Positions 12,028-24,041 of a DNA stretch of 64,000 bases are shown piece by piece (within the stretch, counting starts at the first letter, position 1; each line of letters opens with the position of its first letter). The position numbers and the translations under genes were made by a program. Source of the stretch: Cunninghamella blakesleeana (Eukaryota > Mucoromycota > Mucoromycetes > Mucorales > Cunninghamellaceae); the NCBI GenBank assembly GCA_017871115.1, contig JAFCIZ010000001.1:7686001-7750000 (forward strand), in the 5' to 3' direction. Below the pieces are notes generated by a model. That model saw nothing but the letters and a program-made list of their open reading frames with translations. It did no database searches and was not told the DNA's origin.

Positions 12028-12826
12028 TATTATTAAAAAGTTAAGTATATATAATATTTTTTTTAGATAAAAGAAAAGAAACAGAAAAAAAATGGCGACT
12101 TCATTTATAGCACAAAATATTTAAATCCCCGATTTCTTTTAAATTTTTTTTAGCCAGCTCAACTTTTATTTCCCTTTCCCTCCGCTTTTTTAATTTTTGT
12201 TTGTATATATCCTAGTTTATAATAGATTGGTGTGTATAGCCTTAAACACTCTATTTATATATTTATATATATATATATTCTTTAACACTTTTTATACTAT
12301 TAATTAATTAACTGAATTATTCAATTTACTTTTATTTACATTATTTATCTATTATCTAAATACATTTACTTCTACCTTAGCTTATTATTATTGTTTATCT
12401 ATTTTTGTTATTTAAAGTTTTTATATTTTTCCAACATGGCTTTCTTTTTATTTTAAAGTAATGGAATTCTCATTTGTTACTACTATTATATTATTCAATT
12501 TTATTATAAACTTATACCAACAAGTTCAACTACACTCTAAACTTTATCAACCTTTTATTCATATAACTTCTTTACCTCAACGCCAACTTCAACCTATTCT
12601 ATATCAAGTTTCTACACGTCTTTATCTTTTCTTTAAACAAAAAAAACATCCGCCTAGAGCTAACTATATAGAGGAAGACAATCACCATTATCATCAAAAT
12701 TACCCTTTTTCTTCTACTGCAAATAATCAGAGATTAATCAACAATAACAATAATACCACTGTTTAATACTTATTGTAAACACGTTTATAGTATATAAATA
12801 TTTTGTTTTTTCAAAAAAAAAAAAAA
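12028..12826. other. divergent promoter, YSC84-like / RNF10-like
   Basis: A/T-rich. Carries AAATCCCCGATTT at 12123-12135 and a pyrimidine-rich tract at 12150-12190. A small open frame (12461-12766) lies within it and is listed separately. An even shorter ATG frame (MAFFLF) sits at 12435. Confidence 0.5.
12461..12766 (+). CDS. small ORF of unknown function in the RNF10 leader
   Basis: Open frame of 101 aa starting with a hydrophobic segment (MEFSFVTTIILFNFIINLY) that could be a membrane anchor. A basic stretch follows (FFKQKKHPPRANY) and then a polar His/Asn-rich tail. It ends 60 bp before the RNF10-like ATG. It could be a small tail-anchored-like protein gene, an upstream ORF in the RNF10 mRNA, or chance. 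I recognise no family. Confidence 0.28.
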   Translation: MEFSFVTTIILFNFIINLYQQVQLHSKLYQPFIHITSLPQRQLQPILYQVSTRLYLFFKQKKHPPRANYIEEDNHHYHQNYPFSSTANNQRLINNNNNTTV

Positions 12827-15810
12827 ATGAACGCCAACGCACCTAGTTTTACTCCTGGCACAATGAAACACTCTGCCTCTTCAGCTTTAAGTACTACTAC
12901 TAATAATACTACTACTGATGCTACCACTCTTCCATCCACTTCAGCTTCAACTTTATCGGATATTAGTAATCATAAAAAGAGCATTAATAATAATAATAAT
13001 AATAATAATACGAAGGGAAAAAACCAATGGAATGATAAAAATCAGTCGTTTTCAAATAAATCAAATGGAAAAAAACAACAACAAAAACAATCAAACCATC
13101 AACAAGGATATAGAAAAAATGCACAATCATCCACAAATGATAACTTCAATAACTCTGGTGTAACAAATCGATCCAAACAACATCCTCAAACCGCAGCAAA
13201 AAATAAAAAATATAAAGAAAAACCTAATTCTCAACCTTTTCAACAACAAACGGACCATTCTGATATGTTAGAGGTAAGAAATAAAGAAAAGGGATAAAAA
13301 AATAATTTTATAAAGATGCATATGTAAATACATTAATATATTAATATAAAACAAAAATATAATATTTTTTTGTTTATTTAATTTATTAGACTGCGCAGCA
13401 TTACAATGGCAATACAGACAAAAAAGGACGTGTTTCTTTAAATCACCTCCTCAGTTTTTCTTTCCCTGCTAGGCAACAACAGCCTGCATATACACCTCGA
13501 CGTACAAAAACAACATCCTATCAACCATATAATAAAGAGCGTTTCTTGAATGCAAAGTAAGCAGTTATTTATATTATTTTTAATAAAAGATAACAAAATA
13601 TATAGCATCAATAGAGTGACTAATCTATACTTTATATATATATATATATATATATACATATATCAGCTATCGATTCATTGTTAAAGCCACCGGAAATTAT
13701 ATTGCTAATACTATTGAACCAGATTCCTCATTTGATTGGGACGATATTGAGCAAGTTGTAAGTTTACATAAATTATATATTAGTCAATCTATTTTTATTT
13801 AATTGTTTATTTTATTCTATGCTCATTTATTTATATATTTATTTATTTATATTTGATTATTATTTTTATTCAGTTAATAGCAGGCGATGAAAACCCATCC
13901 TGTCCCATATGTCTTTCACCCCCAACTGCGGCACGTGTTACAAAATGTGGTCATATATTTTGCTTTAACTGTATCCTTCATTATCTTGAACTTCGCGACC
14001 CAAAAAAGCAATGGCGAAAATGTCCAATTTGTTGGGAATCTATTTACGCTCGTGATATGAAAAGTGTTCGCAATATACATCCTTTTGCTGTAATCAAATC
14101 ATCAAATAAAGAACCATCATCATCAGCCACTTTAAATACAGCCATTACAAATAATCAGTCTAATCTAACAACTATGCATGAAGGTGATTCCATTGAACTA
14201 TGCTTAATGCAACGGTCTAGTAAATCCACTTTGGCTTTCCCTATATCTGACACTTGGCCTATCAATGACGATTTAGTCGCTAAACACTATCATAACAGTC
14301 GATCATCTCATTTGACAATGATGCCTTGGCATTTTACACCTGATGCTTTATTGTTTGGAAGATTTATGTTAGCCACACCAGAATATTTATTATTAGAGAA
14401 CGATCGCGATATCCGAGAATTAAAGGATGCCTTAAAGGATGCTAAAGAATGGGGCGCTCATGAAGATATTAAATTTATTGAACAAGGTTTGCGTCAGTTA
14501 TTAACAGAAGCAGAGGAAATCAGTCAGCTTCATTTAAATAAAAATTTGGGTCGTGATATCGAATTAGCAAAACAATTTTTAAATAGAGTTAAAAATGAAC
14601 AACACGAACAACATGTACGAGAAAGAAAAAGAAAATCAATCGATTATTCAGGGAAAGGATTAAATAATAACAATACAATGGAATCATCATCTTCAGCAGT
14701 AGCTGTAGTAGATGAAAAAGATATCCCTGAAGCTTATAAACAACTTCATATGCAACTTGCTGGATCGAATGATTTGCTGTTATCTTCAACTTCACCATCT
14801 AGTGATAAAAACGACAATAATGATCATAAAAAAACACCACATCTTCACCAACAACACCAACAACACCAGCAACATCAACTTAAAGTTCCAACTACAGAAT
14901 ATTACTTTTATCAAGCAAAAGATGGACAGCATATTTATCTTCATCCTTTAGATATCAAAATACTAAAATATGAATTTGGCGATTATCAAGATTTTCCCGA
15001 AAGTTTAACTGTGAAATCTACTTGTATTCAAGAAACTTCACTCACGGAGGTATACATATATACTATAATGATAATATAAAAAAATTCTCTATCTTTATTC
15101 AAAAATATTTTTTAATGTTATTAATGAATAATAATTACTTTTATTTTATTTTCTCGTTTATAATTATAATAGGATGTTCGCAAAAAGTTCAAATACCTTG
15201 GTCATTTACCTTTGTCGTGTGAAATTACATTTATTGAAATTGATGTTAAACCATTGGTATCTAAAGATACATGGATTCATTTTCAACGTAAGCTGCAAAT
15301 AATTAAAATGATATAAATAAGAAATAAGAAAACACAACTATAAAAACATTTATTAACTACCATTATCATTATTATTATTATTATTACTGTTTGTTATTTT
15401 GCTTTATTTTAGATGAATTGAAATTGAGAAATAAAAAACGCCAAGATCGAATTAAACGTGAAGAAAAAGCTAGAAAAATAGCAACCATAAAGCAGCAGCA
15501 ACAACAGCAACAAGAAAATCCTGTACAAGAAGAACAACAACGAATTATTGAGAATGATCCATTTTTTAAAACTTATCAACCCATTTCTGAAGAAGAAAAT
15601 GAAGCCATGTTAAAATTGGCATTAGAAACCTCGGCTTTAGAAGCTCAACAATATCAACAGCAACAGCAGCAACAACAACCAAAAACTGTTTGGGGAACGC
15701 CAGCTATAGCAGCAACAACTTCACAACAAGAAGAAGAAGTTCCACAAGATTGGGCTGACCATATCGTCATTACTCAAGGAAGAAAAAAAAATAAAAAAAA
15801 ACATAAATGA
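12827..15810 (+). CDS. RNF10: RING-finger protein, RNF10/Mag2 family (ubiquitin ligase)
   Basis: RNF10-type E3 ligases modify 40S ribosomal proteins on stalled ribosomes in animals; Mag2 is the yeast relative. Exons 12827-13273, 13390-13556, 13667-13757, 13874-15049, 15173-15287, 15413-15810; 797 aa. A low-complexity N-terminus (Ser/Thr/Asn/Lys) precedes the conserved FDWDDIEQV block. Then comes a C3HC4 RING at residues 245-288: SCPICL, CGHIFCFNC, CPICW. The PPTAARVTKCGHIFC signature is diagnostic of RNF10. Downstream are a YFYQAKDGQHIYLHPLDIK segment and the KKFKYLGHLPLSC segment, both family-typical. The C-terminus is Gln-rich and ends in a Lys-rich tail. The start is the first ATG in frame, directly after an A15 run. 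Confidence 0.93.
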
Positions 15811-16133
15811 TTTAAATGGATACTCCAAATAATATACTTCAGAAGGACATTACTATAAATATATATTCCAATACATATATAGTAATAAATAATAATAAAT
15901 AAGTTGAAGACTATTCACTGTTTGCCACTGAATAAAATTAACAATGTACTACTTAATTATTTATATATATTTCCTGCAATATAACATTCATGAAAAAAAA
16001 GGGAAGAATATAGCTATGTTTAAATGTAATAGAATTATGTTTTTATAGTGGCAAATGACGAGATGTTTTTTGAAAAAGAAAAATGCATTTATAGATAATA
16101 ATAAAGGAATAAATATATATATATAATGTGAGT
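15811..16133. other. convergent intergenic region RNF10-like / RRP42
   Basis: Two 3' ends facing each other. A/T-rich with nothing else recognisable. Confidence 0.5.
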
Positions 16134-17143
16134 CTAAATAACTGCTGCAAAAAAACCAAGCTTTTCTACAGGTTGACCTAATCTTCGTTTTTCATCTATT
16201 TCTCTTTCATCATTTAATAATTTTGCATCTATTTGTTGTATAAGAGGTTTAGCGAGACTAATAGCGGTCTATTTAAAAATAAAGATCGATTAGATTACAT
16301 ATTTATGTATTTGTATACATTTATAAAAAAAATCATATATGTATATATATTTAATTTACTTGAATCATTTCCGTTAATAAACTTGGATCTATACTTCCAT
16401 TAGCGCTTTTTCGAATACCACATACTTGTCCTTCTTTATTAACTCCTACTGTAAGTGTTACTTGTGAACATAATTCCTCTAAAGTTGTTGGATCAATTAT
16501 ATACCGTTCGCCAATCTATTATTTATATTTATAAATATAAAAATATAAAAATCAAAAAAAAGACATGAATATACTAAATAGATATATATTTATACTTTGA
16601 TCTTACACATATCCTCTTTTAATATAAATTTTACTTACTTTATATAAAGTGACAGCTATTGGTGATGCATCCCAGCCAACAATAGGGTCAGCTTCTTCAA
16701 TATCATCTACAACGTCAAATTCTAATTCACCATCTCCTAGATCTTGGATTTCTGTTTTTGGCACACGTGCATTATGTAAAGCAGCTCTTGTCGTTATAAC
16801 TATACAATCTAATAAGTTTCCCGCACAATCCATCACCTAACAAAAGACGAGAATAAAATAAAATAAATAAGATTATTTATATTTTCTCGTATCTGATATA
16901 TATATATATATATATATTTATGTTTTCTTTATCACATATTATTATATCTCTTTTACCATAGCATCAATATAAATCACCCAGCACTGTTGACCAGGAATAA
17001 TACATAATTTTTCAAGATCTATACCACTTTGAGGTCCATTATATAAACGATCTAAAGCTAAAGTAAGATAGTTGTTAATATCGTCGGCACCACGACCTTC
17101 AAATTGTTGTGAGGCGCTTGGTGAACTATAATATATGAATATG

Positions 17144-17176
<33 letters not shown>

Positions 17177-17524
17177 TTTAATCGAGTAATTTAAAACAAG
17201 AATAAGGATACTATTTTTTAATATATATTTTATATAAACACGTATACTCATGCTTATGTATATATATTACCATTCCACATTACAGATAATACGACCTACA
17301 TTAGGTTTTTCTGGATCGGCTTCGCCGATTTCTACTTTAACACCTACAAGAACATCACTATCACCTAAACGACAACGTGCGCTACCACTTGCTTGTGAAA
17401 GTAAACCTGATTCTAATACTAAATGTCGATATTCAAGTCGATTACGTCCATCAGCTCGGCAATCTTGTTCAATTCCTTGTTCTATATAACTTTTTTCAGC
17501 TGGTGATATTAATGGTGCTGGCAT
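16134..17524 (-). CDS. RRP42: exosome core subunit Rrp42 (EXOSC7-like)
   Basis: One of six RNase PH-like ring subunits of the RNA exosome; structural, not catalytic in eukaryotes. Five exons in transcription order: 17524-17271, 17125-16957, 16836-16639, 16515-16360, 16268-16134; 303 aa, the normal length. Family signatures: DCRADGRNRLEYRHL near residue 20, GSARCRLGDSDVLVGVK near 50, SPSASQQFEGRGADD near 88, and CWVIYIDAMVMDCAGNLLD near 130. The ring-interface segment LEELCSQVTLTVGVNKEGQ is also present. Divergent with the MFSD5-like gene, 312 bp between start codons. Confidence 0.94.
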
Positions 17525-17836
17525 AATGATAAAATAATATATACAAGTGAAAAATATTAAACGTAAAAAAAAATTGTAGAGAGAAAAAAATCCACGCTAA
17601 GTGGCTGATTTGATTTTTTTAAGCTAATTTTTTTTTCGGCTCTCCGCAAAATCGCGATTTAAAAAATTATAAAATTTAAAATGCTGCCAATTATTTTAAT
17701 TTCTCTCCTTTTACTTTTTATTTCAATATATTTTATTACTATAGACTTTTTTATATATTTAATAGACTTATAATTTATTTGTTTTGTAATTTAAAAGCAG
17801 CTATTTATTTATAAAAATATATTTATGGTATAAAAT
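17525..17836. other. divergent promoter RRP42 / MFSD5-like
   Basis: Contains a palindromic core AAATCGCGATTT at 17648-17659, close to the middle of the region, plus T-rich tracts. It probably serves both genes. Confidence 0.45.
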
Positions 17837-19848
17837 ATGACAGTAGATACGGAAGATAACTATCCTTTAACATCAGCATCATCTGATAACGATGAGATGT
17901 TACCTCAAACATTACAAAAGTTTAAAGCGTTCCAGCGAAGCTATCTCATAGTTTATTTAACTGTTATGGGTAAATAAGAATATGGGTAAAATAAAAGTAA
18001 TAAAAAATAAAATGAAATATTAATTATAAATATATATTTGTATTAATAGGAGCTGACTGGTTACAAGGGCCCTACTTATATAAATTATATACAACTTATG
18101 GCTTAAGCTTTGAACAAATTGCTCTATTATTTCTTACTGGTTTTCTTAGTGGTGCTTTTGCTGGTACAGCTATTGGAAGTATGGCTGACTCATGGTAAAT
18201 ATAAACGGCCAAATGCTACTATAAAATGAAAATAAAAATATATATTATTTTTTGTATAATGATTTTTTGTCCTTTGCTATCTCTTTGATTATTTATTTTC
18301 CTGAAAAATTAGGGGACGTAAAAAAGTATGTCTATTGTTCTGTATCACTACTATTGGCGCATTATGCTTACGATTGATGGAAAATTTTTTTATCTTATTC
18401 TTATCTCACATATTGTCTGGTGCTTGTACAGCATTAATGTATAGTGTATTTGAAGCTTGGTATGTTGCAGAACATACTTCTCGTGGATATCCAGCTGATT
18501 GGCGGTCGCGTACTTTTGCAACAGCAACGTTTTTAAATGGTTTAGTGGCTATTTTTGCTGGGTTAGTAGCTAATCAATTGGTAGATTCGTTTGGCATCGG
18601 TTCTCCATATGTTTTTGCTATGATGTTATTAGGATTTGCTGGTTTCTTGGTATCAACTACTTGGAATGAAAACTATGGTGAACCTAATGGAAATGTAAAA
18701 CGACTTATAAATATTTTTGTAAATATGCATTGCTTTACAGTTTTTTTTCTTTTACTAAAATCAAATCATGTTATTTTTTCAATTATTTATTTTGTTTTAT
18801 AGAGAGAAGTTAAATTATCTGATGCTTTAAAACAAGGGTGCAAAGCATTATTACAAGGTGAACTTATAGAATTATAGACATGCTAAAAAATAGGAATATG
18901 TATATGATGAAATTAATAATCGACGAATGGCTCTATTTGTCATTTTATTTTATTTTTAATATAGATCGTAATATTCTTGTGATCGGTGCAGCACAAACAT
19001 TCTTTGAAAGCTCAATGTATACTTTTGTATTACTTTATACGCCCGCTATTGAAAGTGCTGCTATGAGTTATTTTGGTAAAGATGGTGATAACAATAATAA
19101 TACTAAGAATAACAACAAATATATATAAATATTTTATGAATTATTAACGATAATAATTATACACATTTATATTATAACTTTTTATAGAATACAAAGATGC
19201 TCAAAAATTACCCCTTGGCTATTTATTTTCTACATTAATGTTTGCTACAATGACTGGTTCATTAAGCTTTCAAGCTCTTGACCGACAAGCATCTATTCCT
19301 AATAATGGGCAATTCCGTATATTTACAAAAGATCGTTTACTGATATTAGCTCTTGGTATCGCAAGTTCTTCTTTTTGGACAATGGCATATGGAATTAATT
19401 CAGTACATGCTTTTTCCTTTTCTTTTTTTTATCACGATAGTTAATTTTTTATTTATTGATTTTTTTTATTATTTCATTCTTTTATTTTATTTTAAAAAAA
19501 TTCATAGGTGATTTTACTAGGATTGGCTTATCATGCATTTGAATTTACAACTGGAATGTATTATCCATCTATCTCATCTTTAAAAGCTGAAATAATTCCT
19601 GAAGAATCAAGAGCTGCTGTTATGACTTTACTTCGTATACCTATGAATGTTACTATTGCTATCATATTCTGGAATGTAAGTTTATTTTTGCTTTTTTAAA
19701 ATAATATAAAATCATATACTAAAAAATATATGCATGATTATTTTGTTTTTCGCAGGTTGAAAGTATTAGTTCAGCTATGCTTTTTGCTATATGTGGAATG
19801 ATGACTGCTGCTGGTGTTTCATTAATGATTACTCAATATAAAAAATAA
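17837..19848 (+). CDS. MFSD5-like major facilitator (molybdate-anion transporter family)
   Basis: MFS proteins of this group include the algal molybdate transporter MOT2 and animal MFSD5. Eight exons: 17837-17969, 18050-18194, 18313-18694, 18803-18857, 18965-19075, 19188-19402, 19508-19675, 19756-19848; 433 aa. Family signatures: VMGADWLQGPYLYKLYTTYG at about residues 44-63, the MFS loop 2-3 motif GSMADSWGRKKVC, and SHILSGACTALMYSVFEAWY. The YPADWRSRTFATATFLNG stretch and GMYYPSISSLKAEIIPEESR are equally typical. About 12 hydrophobic segments can be counted. Substrate is inferred from family only. Confidence 0.9.
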
Positions 19849-20133
19849 TTTATGTTTGCATTGATGTATATAATAATAATAATAAAAAATATTCACTACA
19901 TATTTATGGTATTTCGAAATAATTTTTTCTCATTACCAAGTGTTCATCTATTTTTTCTTTTAAATCTATACAATTAAACACCACTGTTTATAACAATGAA
20001 ATAACCTTACTTTTATTACTACCACTATTATTATTATTATTATTATTATAATTATTATTTATACAAAAAAAATGTTCTGTTCCACCATAAAATCATAAAT
20101 CTTTTTAATCCATAAACTATTTAAATTTAGAGA

Positions 20134-20177
<44 letters not shown>

Positions 20178-20239
20178 GATGAAGTAAATAAGAAAAAATG
20201 ACAGGAAGGAAACAAAAAACATGTAAGCGATGTGATTCT
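19849..20239. other. convergent intergenic region MFSD5-like / RPS15
   Basis: A/T-rich with an ATT microsatellite near 20028-20058 and a TA repeat at about 20136-20174. No gene was seen. Confidence 0.5.
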
Positions 20240-21302
20240 TTATTTAAGAGGAACAAATCGAGAAGAGTGAGTAGCACCAATACCGGGACGACCGTGACGA
20301 ACAGGCTTGTAGGTAATGCTAAATTACGTATTAATATGTCAAATGATAGCAATAGTAAGTATATGATTAAATATATATATATAAGTAATATTTTATAGAC
20401 ACTTACGAGAATTCACCAAGGTAATGGCCAACCATTTCAGGTTTGATTTCAACTTGATTGAAAGTCTTACCATTGTAAACACCAACAACGGAACCAATCA
20501 TTTCAGGAACGATGATCATGCTTTAAAAAAAGATATGTGTTAATATAATCTTTTTTAACCCAATATTATTTTTAATCGCATTTTTAATTAAATCTATTGT
20601 ATAATCTTGTATTTTATATTTATCACCACTTACTTGCGGAGATGAGTCTTAACAGTAGCAGGTCTTTCATTAGGAACGGCTTCAGTCTTAGCCTTACGAA
20701 GTTTCTTAATAAGACCCATAGGCTTACGCTTTAAACCACGTTGGAATCTTCTACGAGCACGGGCATGAACTAATTCCATGAATTGTTCAGAGGATAAGTC
20801 CAAAAGTTGGTCAAGATCTACGCCGCGGTAACTGAATTTACGGAAAGTTCTCTTTCTGGGAGCTTGGTCAGCCTATGATGTATATACATATATATATAAT
20901 TTTTGTTGTTCAATAATAATAAAAAGATAATATTTTTTAAGTCAACTGGGCTGTATTTAATATTAATTTTCAATATTGAGTTTAGTATTATAATATCACT
21001 TATAAAGTTTAATCCAACAGTCATCCAAACAATCGTTGATGCATATTTAAATCTATATCCATATCTTTTCTATTTTTTTTTAATAATCTTAATATGTTGT
21101 TTTAAATATAATGAAATATCCAGTTTCTATTTATAAATATATCCGCGTTGCCATTGATTTATATGTATTTTAATTTTTTTAAAAAAAATAATAATGAGCC
21201 AAATCCAGTTATTATTCATAATGTAACAGTTTAACAATTAGGTGAATTTGATTGATGGATGGTATTGGATTAAACAATATATGTTAATGGATGAATTACC
21301 AT
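20240..21302 (-). CDS. RPS15: small-subunit ribosomal protein uS19 (RPS15)
   Basis: Contacts tRNA at the head of the 40S subunit. Exons in transcription order: 21302-21300 (ATG only), 20872-20634, 20520-20407, 20318-20240; 144 aa. Conserved blocks: [65 protein letters not shown] and the C-terminal [16 protein letters not shown]. Exon 2 opens with ADQAPRKR and has no ATG, so the start must come from upstream. ATG|GTAATT at 21302 gives exactly MADQAP and lies just after a CT-rich leader (CTCTCTCCTTTCTTCC), as expected of ribosomal-protein mRNAs. The 427-bp first intron is the longest here. Confidence 0.9.
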
Positions 21303-21786
21303 GATGAATGATTAGGAAGAAAGGAGAGAGCAAATTGTAGATACTACATCTTTTTTTATTTTGAATTTAAACACCGCTGCTATCCGACCTTTGTCCGAGG
21401 CCGATGTAAAAAGCATGATTTATACACTATAAATAATATTAATTAAAATATTTATACATTGGAATAATCAATTTATTTATAGTTTACGCCTATATGTAAA
21501 AGAATAATTTAAAAAAATTACCTAATATACACGACTTTTTAATAGGCAGTAGCATAACAAAAGAAAAAAGCTAGACTGATAAACTAATTTTATTTTAACT
21601 TGTAAGTGATTTTTGTTGTGTTGATATATATATGCATTTTTTTATTTTTTGTTGAATAAATATGTCCCAAATTTCAATAAACATCTATACATAATACCAT
21701 CTATATATCATTTTTTATTATTTTTATGTATAACAAGGTTAAATAGAATGATGATGGTAAAATTAATTAAATAGACTGTAGTTTTT
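21303..21786. other. RPS15 promoter and MMTAG2 3' flank
   Basis: Holds a GC-rich island near 21370-21412 (CCGACCTTTGTCCGAGGCCG) about 70-110 bp upstream of the RPS15 ATG. This is a candidate ribosomal-protein promoter element; the rest is A/T-rich. Confidence 0.45.
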
Positions 21787-22418
21787 TTAACGACGATGTG
21801 ATCTACTATGTCTATGGTATGGTGATCTTGAACGGCTTCGACTTGTATGGCGACGTCGTGGAGATCTACTATATCTATTCCCCTTGTCATATGATGATGC
21901 TGCCATTGACGATGAGCGGGGTTCAGGTGATGGTGATCTTGAATATTTAGATTGTCTATGGTATGAATGACGATGAGAGGAAGTAACTGGTGAAGGTGAT
22001 CTACGGTGATGACGATGATGACGTCCTGACCTTGAAGGAGATCTAGATTTTGATTCATGTCTAGAATGTAGATAACGCGCTGGTGATTCTTTTTCTTCTT
22101 CTCCATCATCATCTTTTTCATTTTCACTATCACTACCACGTCGATGCTTCTTTTTTGATTTATGTTTATGCTTTTTGGATTTTTTCTTTTTTTTTTCCTT
22201 TTTTGATGATTCATAATTTTCTTCTTCATTATTAGCGATCGTAGTTGAAGGTTGTCGTTGAGATTGTGTAAATCTATTTTCCCTATTCATCACCTCTACT
22301 GTATTACTACCTGTTGCCATTGTTATTCTACTGGACCTATTGTTCATTTATATTTTATATACATATATATATAATATAGTTTAGATTAGAAATATATGTT
22401 GCAGTTATTAAAATAGTA

Positions 22419-22449
<31 letters not shown>

Positions 22450-23265
22450 TACATATTATACATACTTTCCAAACCCTAATCCTTTTTCTTCTTCTTCTTC
22501 AGAATCATCATCATCACGATTTAAAGCACTTTTAATTTCCTCTTTTGTAACATTACTTTCTATTGTTTTCTTTTTCTTGACACCCCTATATAAAAATATT
22601 AAAATAAAATAAAAATAAAAATAAATGAGTAAAAACAGCCTAATAAAAATAATTGTTTAATATTGCATATGTCTAAATATGTCTTTTTACAGTGCAATGG
22701 CCATTGCTTCCGCTTCAGCCTCTTTAATTTTATCGATTTCACTTTTATCTTTAGGTTTTGCTTCTTCTCCATTTTTCTGTTTTGAATACCACGTTAAATC
22801 CTTTCCTATATATTATCATTTTCAATATTAAAAAAGCAATAATTTTGGATATATTTAATGTTGATATTAATAACGATAATGATAATATAGACAATATATA
22901 TATATTTTACCTTTTTGCCATCGCCCAACCGGAGCCATTAAAGAATTGCCCAAATAGTTTTCACGATCTTTATCTTGCTTTACATCTTCCCAGCTAAACT
23001 ATATAGTTGTATATGTATATATTTATATATTCAGTTAATAATAATAAAATATCATCCATATTTACTTGTTTTGCAAAACAGCGTTATTATTTTTATTGTT
23101 ATCGATGTTATTTTTTACCTGATCACGTCCACCACGAGTACCTAACAAGAAAATGAAAATAAAAATAAAAAGAATATAAATAGATTAATTTAATAAAATA
23201 AGTATTATATAATATTAGGTATTTATTATTTAATTATTATTACCTCCTCTAGTAGGATGGAACAT
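21787..23265 (-). CDS. MMTAG2-like nuclear protein (MMtag domain) with RS/RH-rich tail
   Basis: Homologue of animal multiple-myeloma-tumour-associated protein 2; function poorly known, nuclear. Six exons in transcription order: 23265-23244 (22 nt), 23141-23119 (23 nt), 22998-22911, 22805-22691, 22585-22466, 22336-21787; 305 aa. The N-terminal MMtag domain is unmistakable: [32 protein letters not shown], and [18 protein letters not shown] helical [18 protein letters not shown] segment follows. The C-terminal half is Lys-rich ([16 protein letters not shown]), then Arg/Ser/His-rich ([27 protein letters not shown]), like splicing-associated proteins. The two tiny 5' exons fit the family only when joined. 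Confidence 0.9.
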
Positions 23266-24041
23266 TATAATATTGATATATAATATATGTATGTTTTTTA
23301 AAAAAAAAAAATAGAAAAAAAAAAAAAATTTCAACTTAAAATTAATTTATGTTTCTTTGGTTTTAAAATCCCCGCCAGATAATTTTTTTTGCACCTCCTC
23401 TGCTTAATATAATTATTTTTTCTATTACCTTTAAACTATATCTATACCACTTTATTTACTATGTATATAAAATAAATAAATTAATACTTCAATTTAAAAA
23501 ATGATTTTTCCATGAATAATGAATCATGTCACTCAAAATTTAATAGGTTAGTCACATAATCATTTTTCGTGTGCAGTCTACTTTTTATAGAATGACCTTA
23601 AATATCGACAGATTATATTAAAGAGTCAAATTCAAATTACATATTTATTTATGATCATAAAAACTAGACCAATTGACTTTATTTTTAGCAAGCTAACAAT
23701 TATTTCTATAAATGCATCAGTTTTCATAAGTTGACTATGATATTCGTTAATTTATCCAAAAACTTACATTCCAGCTAATTGTTGACTTATATCGACAAAT
23801 ACAAACGTTACATTTATGAAATCTATATTGATAAATAGATAATGGTCAACTGAATTATTTTTTAAAAAATAATAAAACGAATATAGAAAAAATAGAAAAA
23901 AAATTAAATAAAAATATATATTTTTATTAAGCACAAGCTCAACATATTATTTATTTGTTTTAGCATTATCATTATCATTTAAGAATATTAGTATTGATTG
24001 AAAAAAAAAAGAAAAAAATATGAATATATATATATCTCCAT
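23266..24041. other. intergenic, MMTAG2 promoter / BCKDHB 3' end
   Basis: A TTTTAAAATCCCCGCC motif at 23361-23376 lies about 100 bp upstream of the MMTAG2 ATG. Otherwise A/T-rich without recognisable genes. Confidence 0.5.

Noticed and set aside
20198..20398. Plus-strand frame starting MTGRKQKTCKRC, looks like a zinc-ribbon start
   Set aside because: Antisense shadow of the last RPS15 exon; splice-consistent uS19 on the minus strand explains the sequence.
21708..22229. Reverse-strand frame of 173 codons rich in His/Ile/Asp
   Set aside because: Overlaps the Lys/Arg/Ser-rich exon 6 of the MMTAG2-like gene in another frame; the gene's own frame joins the conserved upstream exons.
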